Shown: positions 1-5,977, counted from the first letter of the stretch. The stretch: 5,977 nt of DNA from Candidatus Cloacimonadota bacterium (GCA_023230245.1 JALNXT010000099.1:1-5977); one strand, 5' to 3'. Numbers and translations: made by a program. The notes: generated from the letters alone by a model not told the origin.

Positions 1-591
1 TTCGCGGGCTATGTTCAAAGCGGTTAACAGCAAGCCGATAACGCTTACGAGAATAACCAGAATACCCGGTATCATATAGATCTTATAGATTAGTTCGGTG
101 TTAAACAGGTATCTGGTGGCGGTAGAGCTGGGGGTTTCCTGCACTTGCAGTAATTCAGACAGGTAAAAGCCACTTAGCACCTTGCCAGTGTAGGCGGATA
201 TTAGCCCCGCAGCCGTGCCGTCCACGGCATTTATACGCATCTGTATGCTTACAGGTATCCTGTTGATTAGGTCTCTTTCAAAACCTTTGGGGATGCTGAT
301 AACAAGGTCTGCCTGGTTATCTCTCAGTTGGATATCGTTTGTGTTGGGGTTGTCGCTGTTGCCGGTTAGAATAAAAAGGTCTCCAGCGGTAAAGCTGTTT
401 AACAATGCAGCCGAAAGGGGTGATTTATCCAAATCTTCCCAGGCAAGGTATATCTTCTTTAGCTCAAAATCTGCTGCATTGGACAGCACTAATAGCTGGA
501 TAATGGGCAAAAAGACTATGATAGCCAACATCGCCCGGTTACGAAAGATCTGCTTGAACTCTTTGCTGATGAGGATAAGTATATTACGCAT
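1..591 (-). CDS. ABC-2 type permease, YbhR-like, partial (C-terminus beyond left edge)
   Basis: This is the second inner-membrane permease half-unit of the exporter; 197 residues are visible. The protein starts MRNILILISKEFKQIFRNR, a cytoplasmic amphipathic KEF...R segment typical of ABC-2 permeases. One membrane helix follows (about residues 21-38, with the FLP motif at 27-29). A large extracytoplasmic domain (about 40-170) ends in a YLFNTEL segment equivalent to the family's FNPEL motif. A second helix runs over about 174-193. The frame leaves the window at ALNIARE, the start of the conserved AREKExGT cytoplasmic motif, so roughly the last 170-180 residues, including four more helices, should lie to the left. 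The ATG is 6 bases after the stop of the preceding permease gene; only a weak AGG (601-603) precedes it at 9 bases. The helix-1 region resembles YbhR more than YbhS as I remember them. It probably heterodimerises with the permease encoded just upstream. Family is secure; the ortholog name is inference. Confidence 0.9.
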   Translation of the reverse strand, partial: MRNILILISKEFKQIFRNRAMLAIIVFLPIIQLLVLSNAADFELKKIYLAWEDLDKSPLSAALLNSFTAGDLFILTGNSDNPNTNDIQLRDNQADLVISIPKGFERDLINRIPVSIQMRINAVDGTAAGLISAYTGKVLSGFYLSELLQVQETPSSTATRYLFNTELIYKIYMIPGILVILVSVIGLLLTALNIARE

Positions 592-597
592 GCTTGT

Positions 598-1698
598 TTA
601 CCTGAATCTGGTGGTGAAGTTTTTGAGGCTGAGAAGGGTGAAAATACCGGTCATTATTAGTAAAACAACCAGTTCACCTGCATAGGCAGAAAATGGAGAA
701 GCCTTTAACATGATATGCTTTAAGATGCTAACAAACCATCTTGCCGGCATAATATAGGTAATCCCCTGCAACCATAGGGGCATGTTTTTGATGGGATAGA
801 TCATGCCACTAAGCAGGGTGGTGGGCAACATCAGCCCAGCCAATGACATCATCATGGCAACTTGCTGTGTTTTTGCCTTGGTAGAGATCAAAAACCCCAA
901 AGCCAGAGCACAGAGGCAATACACAAAACTCACCATGATTAGCATGATTAAAGACCCCGCCATTGGCACACCAAACACGCCGAAAGATAGAGCTAAGATA
1001 ATGCCTGTAATCAACAGGGAAACAAGTAGATAGGGTGCCAGTTTGCCGATGATAATCTGTAAGGGCTTTAGCGGTGAGATAAGTAGTACTTTCAGGGTAC
1101 CGCTTTCCTTTTCGCGGGTAAGCGAGATGGAGGTCATCAAGGCACAAATAAGCATCAAAACCACCGAGATCAAGCCGGGAACAGTGGCATAAACGCTCTT
1201 AAGCAATGGATTGTAATAAAACATCTGCTCGGTAATAAGCATGGGGACAGGGCTTCCGCCAATGCTATCTACCCAGAAATCTGCTAAAGTGGCTTTTACA
1301 TAAGCTTCAATTGTAGTGGCAATATTGGGATCGGTGGCATCCAGTAGAAGCTGTAAAGAGCTTTCGCTGTTCTCAACAGCCTTGCGGTCAAAATCCTCAG
1401 ATATATACAGTATTGCCTTAACCTTGCCTTCTGTTAGCAATTCTTCTGCCTCAGGCATAGATTGGGTGAGCCGCACCTTAAATCTATCGCCTCCCTCCAG
1501 TCTGTGAATCAGTTTGGTGGATTGCTGCTGCTTTGCCATATCGACAACAGCAAGATTGGTGTTTGCTATCTCGAAGCGCAGCACAAAGCCAATCAACATG
1601 ATCTCTACCAGAGGCAATAATACCATTATCATGAGGGATTTGGGATCGCGGACTATATGCAAGAATTCCTTGCGGACGAAGATACTTAGGTTTTTCAA
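598..1698 (-). CDS. ABC-2 type permease, YbhS-like
   Basis: This complete 366-residue inner-membrane permease has the usual length for the ABC2_membrane_3 / YbhS family. Residues 1-20 carry the amphipathic KEF...VRDP segment, and helix 1 is about 21-42. A periplasmic domain spans about 44-168 and ends in FYYNPLLKS, the family's YNPEL-like site. Five more helices follow, at about 172-192, 219-243, 249-272, 281-303 and 340-358. The TREKESGT motif (194-201), which contacts the ATPase, lies between helices 2 and 3, and a MPARWFVS segment near the end matches YbhS-type proteins. The start is a TTG at 1698 whose TTGA overlaps the TGA of the upstream ATPase gene. A strong GGGAGG site sits 4 bases before it, and the next Met is residue 23, inside helix 1, so a later start would delete the conserved N-terminus. 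It presumably pairs with the YbhR-like permease that follows. Confidence 0.95.
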   Translation of the reverse strand: MKNLSIFVRKEFLHIVRDPKSLMIMVLLPLVEIMLIGFVLRFEIANTNLAVVDMAKQQQSTKLIHRLEGGDRFKVRLTQSMPEAEELLTEGKVKAILYISEDFDRKAVENSESSLQLLLDATDPNIATTIEAYVKATLADFWVDSIGGSPVPMLITEQMFYYNPLLKSVYATVPGLISVVLMLICALMTSISLTREKESGTLKVLLISPLKPLQIIIGKLAPYLLVSLLITGIILALSFGVFGVPMAGSLIMLIMVSFVYCLCALALGFLISTKAKTQQVAMMMSLAGLMLPTTLLSGMIYPIKNMPLWLQGITYIMPARWFVSILKHIMLKASPFSAYAGELVVLLIMTGIFTLLSLKNFTTRFR

Positions 1699-2429
1699 GC
1701 TTCCTCCCCTCTTGCCAAAGCCAATATTACATCGTAGATGCTTAGTACCTTAAATTGCTCCTTTAGTTCTAAGGGTGTGCCAAGTGCGCCAATTTTACCA
1801 TTTACCATGATGGATATTCTATCGCAATATTCAGCTTCGTCCAGGTAGTGAGTGGTAACAAATATGGTTATGCCTTCGATTGCAGCGGCGTAAAGCATAT
1901 CCCAAAAAGCTCTGCGGGTGATGGGATCCACTCCTCCGGTAGGTTCGTCCAGGAATACAAGCTGCGGTTTGTGGATTATGGCGATGGCAAAAGCCAGCTT
2001 CTGCTTCCAGCCCAGAGGTAATGAGCCTACCAGCCTGTTTTTGTATTTACTTAGCTCCAGCTTGTCTAGCATAGTGTTGCCTGCATCTTTAATCTGAGCA
2101 CGGCTCATCTTGTATATCCCTGCATAGAAACTGATGTTATCCCAAACACTGAGGTCATCGAACAACGAAAACCTTTGGCTCATATATCCTATATTCAGCT
2201 TCACTTGCTCGCTTTGAGTTGCTACATCGTATCCGCACACAGTAGCACTGCCGGAGCTTGGGGCTAATAAACCGCAAAGGATGCGCATAGCTGTGGTTTT
2301 GCCTGCACCATTTGCACCTAGAAAGCCGAATATTTCCCCTGATCTTACCTCGAAAGTGATGTTGTCCACTGCCACGAAATTGCCAAACCTACGGCTGAGA
2401 TTGCTTGCCTGGATAATTACATCACTCAT
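1695..2429 (-). CDS. ABC transporter ATP-binding protein, equivalent to YbhF second domain
   Basis: This 244-residue cytoplasmic ATPase drives the exporter. Visible motifs are the aromatic A-loop residue F15, Walker A GANGAGKTT (38-46), Q-loop Q85 in GYMSQRFSL, Walker B LVFLDE (157-162), D-loop GGVD (165-168) and H-loop H194 in TTHYLDEAEYCD. The signature is LPLGWKQ (137-143) in place of LSGGxxQ. The same LPLGxKQ variant is, from memory, found in the second ATPase domain of E. coli YbhF, and this is the best clue to its identity. There is almost no C-terminal extension after the ATPase fold. I chose the ATG at 2429 because it forms an ATGA overlap with the preceding gene's stop, as at other junctions here. 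An in-frame TTG at 2462 would add 11 residues with no family similarity. It likely heterodimerises with the upstream ATPase and contributes the catalytic residues of the intact ATP site. Confidence 0.95.
   Translation of the reverse strand: MSDVIIQASNLSRRFGNFVAVDNITFEVRSGEIFGFLGANGAGKTTAMRILCGLLAPSSGSATVCGYDVATQSEQVKLNIGYMSQRFSLFDDLSVWDNISFYAGIYKMSRAQIKDAGNTMLDKLELSKYKNRLVGSLPLGWKQKLAFAIAIIHKPQLVFLDEPTGGVDPITRRAFWDMLYAAAIEGITIFVTTHYLDEAEYCDRISIMVNGKIGALGTPLELKEQFKVLSIYDVILALARGEEA
1703..1708 (-). promoter_or_regulatory. Ribosome binding site supporting a TTG start
   Basis: GGGAGG lies 4 bases upstream of the TTG at 1698, inside the last codons of the upstream ATPase gene (residues R-G-E-E-A). 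It is the main evidence that the YbhS-like permease starts at TTG and not at an internal Met. Confidence 0.75.
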
Positions 2430-3349
2430 TTCTTCATCTGTCCCATAAGCTGCAGGAAGCAATCCTCGAAGATAGGAAAGACTTCCTTTATCTGATATGG
2501 AGAATCCATGCCTTGTTCAAGCTTGCTGCTTATAAGTTTCAGGGTAGAGGCATCGGTGTTATTTAGGCTAATGTGCAATGCATCGCCGAATGAATAAAGG
2601 CTGGTAATGGCTGCTTCGTTTTGCAACAATGCTTTTGGCTTTTGCCTGTCTTTGCAGGTAATGGAGAGCAGCTTGCCGTCATAGCCTTTTATTATGTTAT
2701 CAGGGGTATCCAGCTTCATAATTCTGCCGTTATGAATCATGGCAACTCTGTCGCAGCGCGTAGCTTCGTCCATATATGGGGTAGAGACCACAATTGGTAT
2801 GCCGCTATCCCTAATCTGCATCAGGTTATCCCAGAATTCCGTGCGGGACACTGCATCCACTCCAGTGGTAGGCTCATCCAAAAACAGAGCCAAGGGCTTG
2901 TGAATAAGCGCACAGCACAAAGCCAGCTTCTGCTTCATTCCTCCGGAAAGTGCACCTGCTTTGCGATTGGCAAATGGCTTCAGCAGTTCATATATCCCCT
3001 TTATCAGGTGATAGTTTTCTTCTATGCTGCTACCAAAGATGTTGGCAAAGAAACTTAAGTTTTCCTGCACCGTCAAATCCTGATACAGTGAGAACTTACC
3101 CGGCATAAAGCCAATGGAAGCGCGTATTTTGCCGTAGTCCTTATGGATATCCATGCCGTTTATACTTGCTTCTCCCGCATCGGGTATTAACAGGGTAGTC
3201 AATATCTCAAACAAGGTGCTCTTACCTGCTCCATCGGGACCAATAAAGCCAAGAATCTCGTTCTGATATACTTCGAAGGACACATTATCCAAGGCAAGGG
3301 TATTGCCGTAGTGCTTAACTAAACCTTGGGCACTAATAAATGCTTGCAT
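2426..3349 (-). CDS. ABC transporter ATP-binding protein, equivalent to YbhF first domain, degenerate Q- and H-loops
   Basis: This 307-residue cytoplasmic ATPase has an A-loop Y14, Walker A GPDGAGKST (37-45), a canonical signature LSGGMKQ (134-140), Walker B LALFLDE (153-159) and D-loop TGVD (162-165). The GPDGAGK form of Walker A is shared, from memory, with the first domain of YbhF. Two catalytic positions are lost: the Q-loop glutamine is Gly84 (FMPGKFSLY) and the H-loop histidine is Pro191 (VSTPYMDEA). A C-terminal extension of about 80 residues follows the ATPase core and ends in PIFEDCFLQLMG, resembling the FEDAFxxLLG segment at the end of the YbhF first half. The start is the ATG at 3349. 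A GTG directly before it (3352) immediately follows the adaptor's TAG stop and is an equally open start that adds one residue. No good ribosome binding site is visible, so translation probably depends on coupling to the adaptor gene. Confidence 0.94.
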   Translation of the reverse strand: MQAFISAQGLVKHYGNTLALDNVSFEVYQNEILGFIGPDGAGKSTLFEILTTLLIPDAGEASINGMDIHKDYGKIRASIGFMPGKFSLYQDLTVQENLSFFANIFGSSIEENYHLIKGIYELLKPFANRKAGALSGGMKQKLALCCALIHKPLALFLDEPTTGVDAVSRTEFWDNLMQIRDSGIPIVVSTPYMDEATRCDRVAMIHNGRIMKLDTPDNIIKGYDGKLLSITCKDRQKPKALLQNEAAITSLYSFGDALHISLNNTDASTLKLISSKLEQGMDSPYQIKEVFPIFEDCFLQLMGQMKK

Positions 3350-3352
3350 CAC

Positions 3353-4222
3353 CTAAAACACTATCTCCGCCGGCATCCCCAGCTTCAAACTACCGTTACT
3401 TACGCAGATTGCCTCCACCCGATAAACCAGCTTAGTGCGCTCTTCGCGCGTCTGAATCACTTTGGGAGTAAATTCTGCTTTGCTGCTGATATAGCTTATC
3501 TTTGCGGAGTATGTTTCCAGTTTTTTAGCTCCGTCTATCCGCACTGTGATCTCCTTACCCACTTTCACACTCGTCAGTTGGCTGCCAGAGATGTAAAAGA
3601 CTACCTTCAGGTTTTTCATATCCGCCAGTTTAACTATCGGTTTGCCGGTTGGCACAAACTCTGCTTTTCCTGCATAAGTACTTAGCACGGTTGCTTCGTA
3701 CGGAGCCTTCAGATAGCACTTGGCGATATTAGCGTTAATTGTTTGCAGCTTTGTTTGGGCGATGTTAATCTCCGAGCCTGCAATCTGGATTTCAGTGTTA
3801 TTTAGCTTTAGGCTTTGTTCTTTAAGCCGCAGGTTGGCATTAATATCGTCCACCTGTTTCTGAGTTGTGGCATTCTGAAGCAGCAGTTTCTCAAACCGTT
3901 GTTGTTCAATCTGTAGGTTTCCTTTTTCTGTTAACCCAAGCTGTAGTTTCTCAGTTGCCGCTTTCTGTTTAAGCTGCAGCAAGCGGATATTATCTTGCAA
4001 TTCGCTGCGGCTAAGTGCCAAATCTGTGGTATCTGTTACCGCAATCAGCTCGCCAGCTTGCACAGTATCGCCTTCCTGAACATACATTTCGATAATATTC
4101 CCGGCAATGCGGGCAGAGAGTACTGTTTCTTCCGCTTCAAAATTTCCCCAGGCATCACTGTTGTCTTTGCTTGTACAGCCCGCCAGAACTGCGATTAGCA
4201 TCAATACATATATGGCTTTCAT
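3353..4222 (-). CDS. Periplasmic adaptor (membrane fusion) lipoprotein, HlyD/YbhG family
   Basis: This 289-residue adaptor links the inner-membrane ABC pump to the outer-membrane channel. A lipoprotein signal peptide (MKAIYVLMLIAVLAGC) has a clear lipobox L13-A14-G15-C16; residue 17 is Thr, not the Asp that retains lipoproteins in the enterobacterial inner membrane. The first half of a lipoyl-like domain lies at about 28-66 (SARIAGNIIEMYVQEGDTV, then AGELI). A long alpha-helical hairpin rich in Q, L, K and E spans about 68-165. The second lipoyl half follows (KCYLKAPYEATVLS from 168), and a beta-barrel region from about 195 carries a VFYIS segment. At the hairpin tip R109, L113 and T120 fit the RxxxLxxxxxxS docking pattern for TolC-type channels. 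The ATG overlaps the channel gene's TGA (ATGA), with AGGAGG 6 bases before it. The short length suits ABC-type YbhG/MacA-like adaptors. Confidence 0.94.
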   Translation of the reverse strand: MKAIYVLMLIAVLAGCTSKDNSDAWGNFEAEETVLSARIAGNIIEMYVQEGDTVQAGELIAVTDTTDLALSRSELQDNIRLLQLKQKAATEKLQLGLTEKGNLQIEQQRFEKLLLQNATTQKQVDDINANLRLKEQSLKLNNTEIQIAGSEINIAQTKLQTINANIAKCYLKAPYEATVLSTYAGKAEFVPTGKPIVKLADMKNLKVVFYISGSQLTSVKVGKEITVRIDGAKKLETYSAKISYISSKAEFTPKVIQTREERTKLVYRVEAICVSNGSLKLGMPAEIVF

Positions 4223-5478
4223 ATTTTCCCTCCTAAGAGCAGCAGTTTTTTTGCCTGCAAGGCAGAAAGCTTGGTAACGCTGCTTTGCAGCTCCAGCTTG
4301 GCGCTTAGCAGGTTATTGGTTTGAATCAATAGTTCTGTGGTGGTGATAATCCCAGAGCTGTATTTGCCTTCATAGGCTTGCACTATCTTCTCCAGCAGCT
4401 CCACTTTTTGCCTGCTGCTTGCTATGTTGTTGTCCACACTTTCCAGTTCGGCATCCAGCCCGCTAAGTTCGTTTTGCAACGAAAGCAGAAGGTTTGCCTT
4501 ATTCGCTTCCATTATCGCAGCCTCATTCATGGCAATCCGGCTTTCCTGCAGTCCTTGTCCAAAATCCCATATTTTCCAACTAAGGCTTAAGCCTATGCTA
4601 TAATAATCGTGCAAGTCTGTGGAAAACATATTATAACCGGGCTTGCCCAGACCAGCCATCGCTCGGGCATAAACTTGGGGATAGTTTTTGCGCTTTGCCA
4701 AGCGGGAATTTGTCTGCTGCAAGGCAATCAGAGTTTCCAAACGCCTCAGTTCTGCACGGTTAAACTCTTCCGTTTCTGGTAACAGCAAATCTGGTATGCT
4801 TAATTCCACATCGCTGCTTAGTTCCATGCCACACAAACGCGCCAGCTTATCCAGGGCTGCTTGTTTAGACTTTTGCAAGCTATTCACTCTGTCGCTATTA
4901 CTTAGCAAATCGTAGCTTACTAATTGCACATCGCTTGCTTCCCTTATCCCGTTCTGGTAAGCAGATTTCACTTGTTCCAGGCGCGAGTTCAGACTGCCTG
5001 TTTGCAGCTCCGTGATAGCTAAAGCCTCGGTTAGTGAGATTACACTATAATACAAGCTTACTGCCTCCATTTCCCGGCTGTCCATAGCTGCACTTACTTC
5101 CCAAGTCTTTGCCTGACTTTCCAGATTGTTCATCTGTTTCATCAGTTGGGTTGCTCCAGAATCCCACACCATTTGTTTTAATTCCAACCCCAAGCTTTCT
5201 CTATCTTTATCCGGCTCGGGCAGACTGATAGGCATAGCAGAACCAGTATTCAGGCTGGTAACTTCACTATTGTATCCCAGATCACCCACCACGCTTAGAG
5301 AGGGGTAATAACCCGCAGTAAGGCTTTTATCCTTAAGCTTCTTTTGTCCCTCGATATTGGCAATATTACCTTTCAAGGGCGTTGTCTGCCTCAGGTTTTG
5401 CAGGCATTCTTGCAAGCTGAGACTCCAGAGACTGAAAGCCATAGCAATCGCCAGCAGGCTAAACAATATCTTCTTCAC
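4219..5478 (-). CDS. TolC-family outer-membrane efflux channel
   Basis: This 419-residue outer-membrane factor should trimerise into a beta-barrel with a periplasmic alpha-helical tunnel. A Sec signal peptide (basic MKK then a hydrophobic stretch to about residue 19) precedes a mature start LSLQECLQNLRQTTP, the family's LxLxEAL...NP opening. The internal duplication of the family is visible: GYYPSLSV (56-63) then VWDSG (104-108) in the first half, and YPQVYAR (266-272) then WKIWDFGQG (301-309) in the second. A paired turn motif also recurs: YQNGIREASDVQ (from 174) and YSSGIITTTELL (from 363). No lipobox is seen at the signal peptide. The start is GTG at 5478, overlapping the regulator's TGA as GTGA, with AAGGAG 5 bases before it. 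Because it is encoded next to its own adaptor, it is probably a dedicated partner and not a shared TolC. Confidence 0.95.
   Translation of the reverse strand: MKKILFSLLAIAMAFSLWSLSLQECLQNLRQTTPLKGNIANIEGQKKLKDKSLTAGYYPSLSVVGDLGYNSEVTSLNTGSAMPISLPEPDKDRESLGLELKQMVWDSGATQLMKQMNNLESQAKTWEVSAAMDSREMEAVSLYYSVISLTEALAITELQTGSLNSRLEQVKSAYQNGIREASDVQLVSYDLLSNSDRVNSLQKSKQAALDKLARLCGMELSSDVELSIPDLLLPETEEFNRAELRRLETLIALQQTNSRLAKRKNYPQVYARAMAGLGKPGYNMFSTDLHDYYSIGLSLSWKIWDFGQGLQESRIAMNEAAIMEANKANLLLSLQNELSGLDAELESVDNNIASSRQKVELLEKIVQAYEGKYSSGIITTTELLIQTNNLLSAKLELQSSVTKLSALQAKKLLLLGGKI
4229..4234 (-). promoter_or_regulatory. Ribosome binding site of the adaptor gene
   Basis: A perfect AGGAGG lies 6 bases upstream of the ATG at 4222, embedded in the L-G-G-K-I codons that end the outer-membrane channel gene. 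It fixes the adaptor start and suggests strong initiation in its own right. Confidence 0.8.
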
Positions 5479-5977
5479 GCTTTCTCCTTCAGAATGGCAC
5501 TTAACACAAAATCTATCGTCATCTGCTTACGGCGCAGAAGCAACGCCTTATACTCATTATCAGAGAGGGACAGCACCCTTTTTAGCAAAGGCTCTGCCAT
5601 AATGGGATAGACACACATGGATATGATGTTTACCAGTAAATCAACAGGCTCTATATCCTTTATCTTGCCTGCTTCCCGCTCTTTTTGAAACTTCCTCATC
5701 ACGCCTTCCAAAAGGGCAGTTCTATCTATTCCATTCACAATTTCATCCAGCAGTTTTTCATGCTTTATCATCTCAGTAAAAACAAAGATAGCCTGCTTTC
5801 TATTTAGCAAAAACATCTCGTATATGTCATCAACTAGCTTTTGGACAAATCTCTCAATGCTACTTTCTTCATTTATATTGCTTGCGACATACTTTATTAT
5901 CTGGGAGAACACCTGCTGCACGGCTTTTCTGAATAGCAATTCCTTGCTACGATAGTAATAGTGCAGCGAGGCTTTTG
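5475..5977 (-). CDS. TetR/AcrR-family transcriptional regulator, partial (N-terminus beyond right edge)
   Basis: 166 codons plus the stop are visible, and the frame is open to the right edge. The first visible residues, KASLHYYYRSKELLF, match the end of the recognition helix and the following helix of TetR-type DNA-binding domains (the YxxFxSKxxLf pattern). Roughly 30-45 residues, including most of the helix-turn-helix, therefore lie beyond 5977. A TTG codon at 5939 is not the start because it falls after this conserved motif. The remainder is an all-helical ligand-binding and dimerisation domain with no recognisable specific subfamily. It is the first visible gene of the block and overlaps the channel gene by 4 bases, so it is probably co-transcribed with the exporter and represses its own promoter to the right of the window. 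CecR (YbiH) plays the comparable role beside ybhGFSR in E. coli. The inducer is unknown. Confidence 0.93.
   Translation of the reverse strand, partial: KASLHYYYRSKELLFRKAVQQVFSQIIKYVASNINEESSIERFVQKLVDDIYEMFLLNRKQAIFVFTEMIKHEKLLDEIVNGIDRTALLEGVMRKFQKEREAGKIKDIEPVDLLVNIISMCVYPIMAEPLLKRVLSLSDNEYKALLLRRKQMTIDFVLSAILKEKA
5484..5489 (-). promoter_or_regulatory. Ribosome binding site supporting a GTG start
   Basis: AAGGAG lies 5 bases upstream of the GTG at 5478, within the final codons of the TetR-family gene. It supports GTG as the start of the channel gene, which gives a complete signal peptide beginning (M)KKILFSLL. Confidence 0.78.

Noticed and set aside
592..597. Possible terminator or promoter between the two permease genes
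   Set aside because: Only 6 bases separate the genes, and I see no inverted repeat with a T-run or promoter-like boxes there.
215..685. Plus-strand 156-codon open frame opposite the two permeases
   Set aside because: It lies antisense across a gene junction, its sequence is the complement of well-supported permease codons, and it has no plausible ribosome binding site or family match.
809..1147. Minus-strand 112-codon open frame inside the YbhS-like permease
   Set aside because: It is a shifted frame over the conserved helices of a well-supported permease, with no recognisable protein features.
2430..2462. In-frame upstream extension of the second ATPase to a TTG at 2462
   Set aside because: The 11 extra residues have no family similarity and would deepen the overlap to 37 bases. 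The ATG at 2429 fits the 4-base overlap pattern and the expected N-terminus.
2426..2462. Frameshift or pseudogene splitting a YbhF-like fused ATPase
   Set aside because: The first protein keeps a family-like FEDCFLQLMG ending right up to its stop. The second has its own ATG, and the ATGA junction is like the other junctions in this block.
2621..3058. Plus-strand 145-codon open frame opposite the first ATPase
   Set aside because: It mirrors conserved ATPase motifs on the other strand and has the composition of an antisense shadow.
1..4222. MacAB-type pump as an alternative identity
   Set aside because: MacB is a single protein with an ATPase fused to four helices. Here two separate ATPases and two ABC-2 permeases with TREKESGT-type motifs point to the YbhGFSR architecture.
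5344..5610. Two plus-strand open frames opposite the channel/regulator junction
   Set aside because: Both are antisense to real genes, and neither has a recognisable domain.
5937..5939. TTG at 5939 as the start of the TetR-family gene
   Set aside because: The frame remains open to 5977, and the codons upstream encode KASLHYYYRSKE, the conserved end of the TetR DNA-binding domain. The gene is truncated by the window edge.
1..5977. Mobile element, tRNA/rRNA, CRISPR array or riboswitch
   Set aside because: The window is almost entirely filled by the seven genes. I found no terminal inverted repeats, transposase, repeat arrays or non-coding stretch able to hold such features.

Overview
All coding sequence in this window lies on the minus strand and reads from the right edge to the left. 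Seven genes form one very tight, apparently polycistronic block: a TetR-family repressor (N-terminus off the right edge), a TolC-like outer-membrane channel, a periplasmic adaptor lipoprotein of the HlyD/YbhG type, two separate ABC ATPases, and two ABC-2-type permeases (the second cut by the left edge). Adjacent genes overlap by 4 bases (GTGA, ATGA, ATGA, TTGA), abut directly, or are separated by 6 bases. No stretch over 300 bases lacks a gene, and there is no intergenic space for a promoter or terminator inside the window.

The gene set is that of a complete tripartite exporter spanning the Gram-negative envelope. Two ATPase domains power two different permease half-units in the inner membrane, the lipid-anchored adaptor crosses the periplasm, and the TolC-like trimer forms the outer-membrane exit. 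The closest known architecture I recognise is enterobacterial cecR(ybiH)-ybhG-ybhF-ybhS-ybhR. Here the double-ATPase YbhF is encoded as two proteins, and a dedicated outer-membrane channel gene sits in the operon between the regulator and the adaptor. The TetR protein probably represses the whole unit, itself included, from a promoter beyond position 5977. The substrate cannot be read from the sequence; drug, bile-salt, ion or lipid-like cargo are all possible for this family.

The most informative detail is an asymmetry between the two ATPases. The first has a canonical LSGG signature but lacks the Q-loop glutamine and the H-loop histidine. The second has Q and H but a degenerate LPLG signature. 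Paired as a heterodimer they would give one complete and one defective ATP site.

Organism: a Gram-negative (diderm) bacterium with GC content in the mid-40s percent by eye. It has strong AGGAGG-type ribosome binding sites at several junctions and uses GTG and TTG starts. The strong Shine-Dalgarno sites argue mildly against typical Bacteroidota. Phylum cannot be assigned from this window; an FCB-group lineage such as Cloacimonadota is only a guess. The window is an ordinary chromosomal-type export operon with no mobile element, RNA gene or CRISPR array that I can see.
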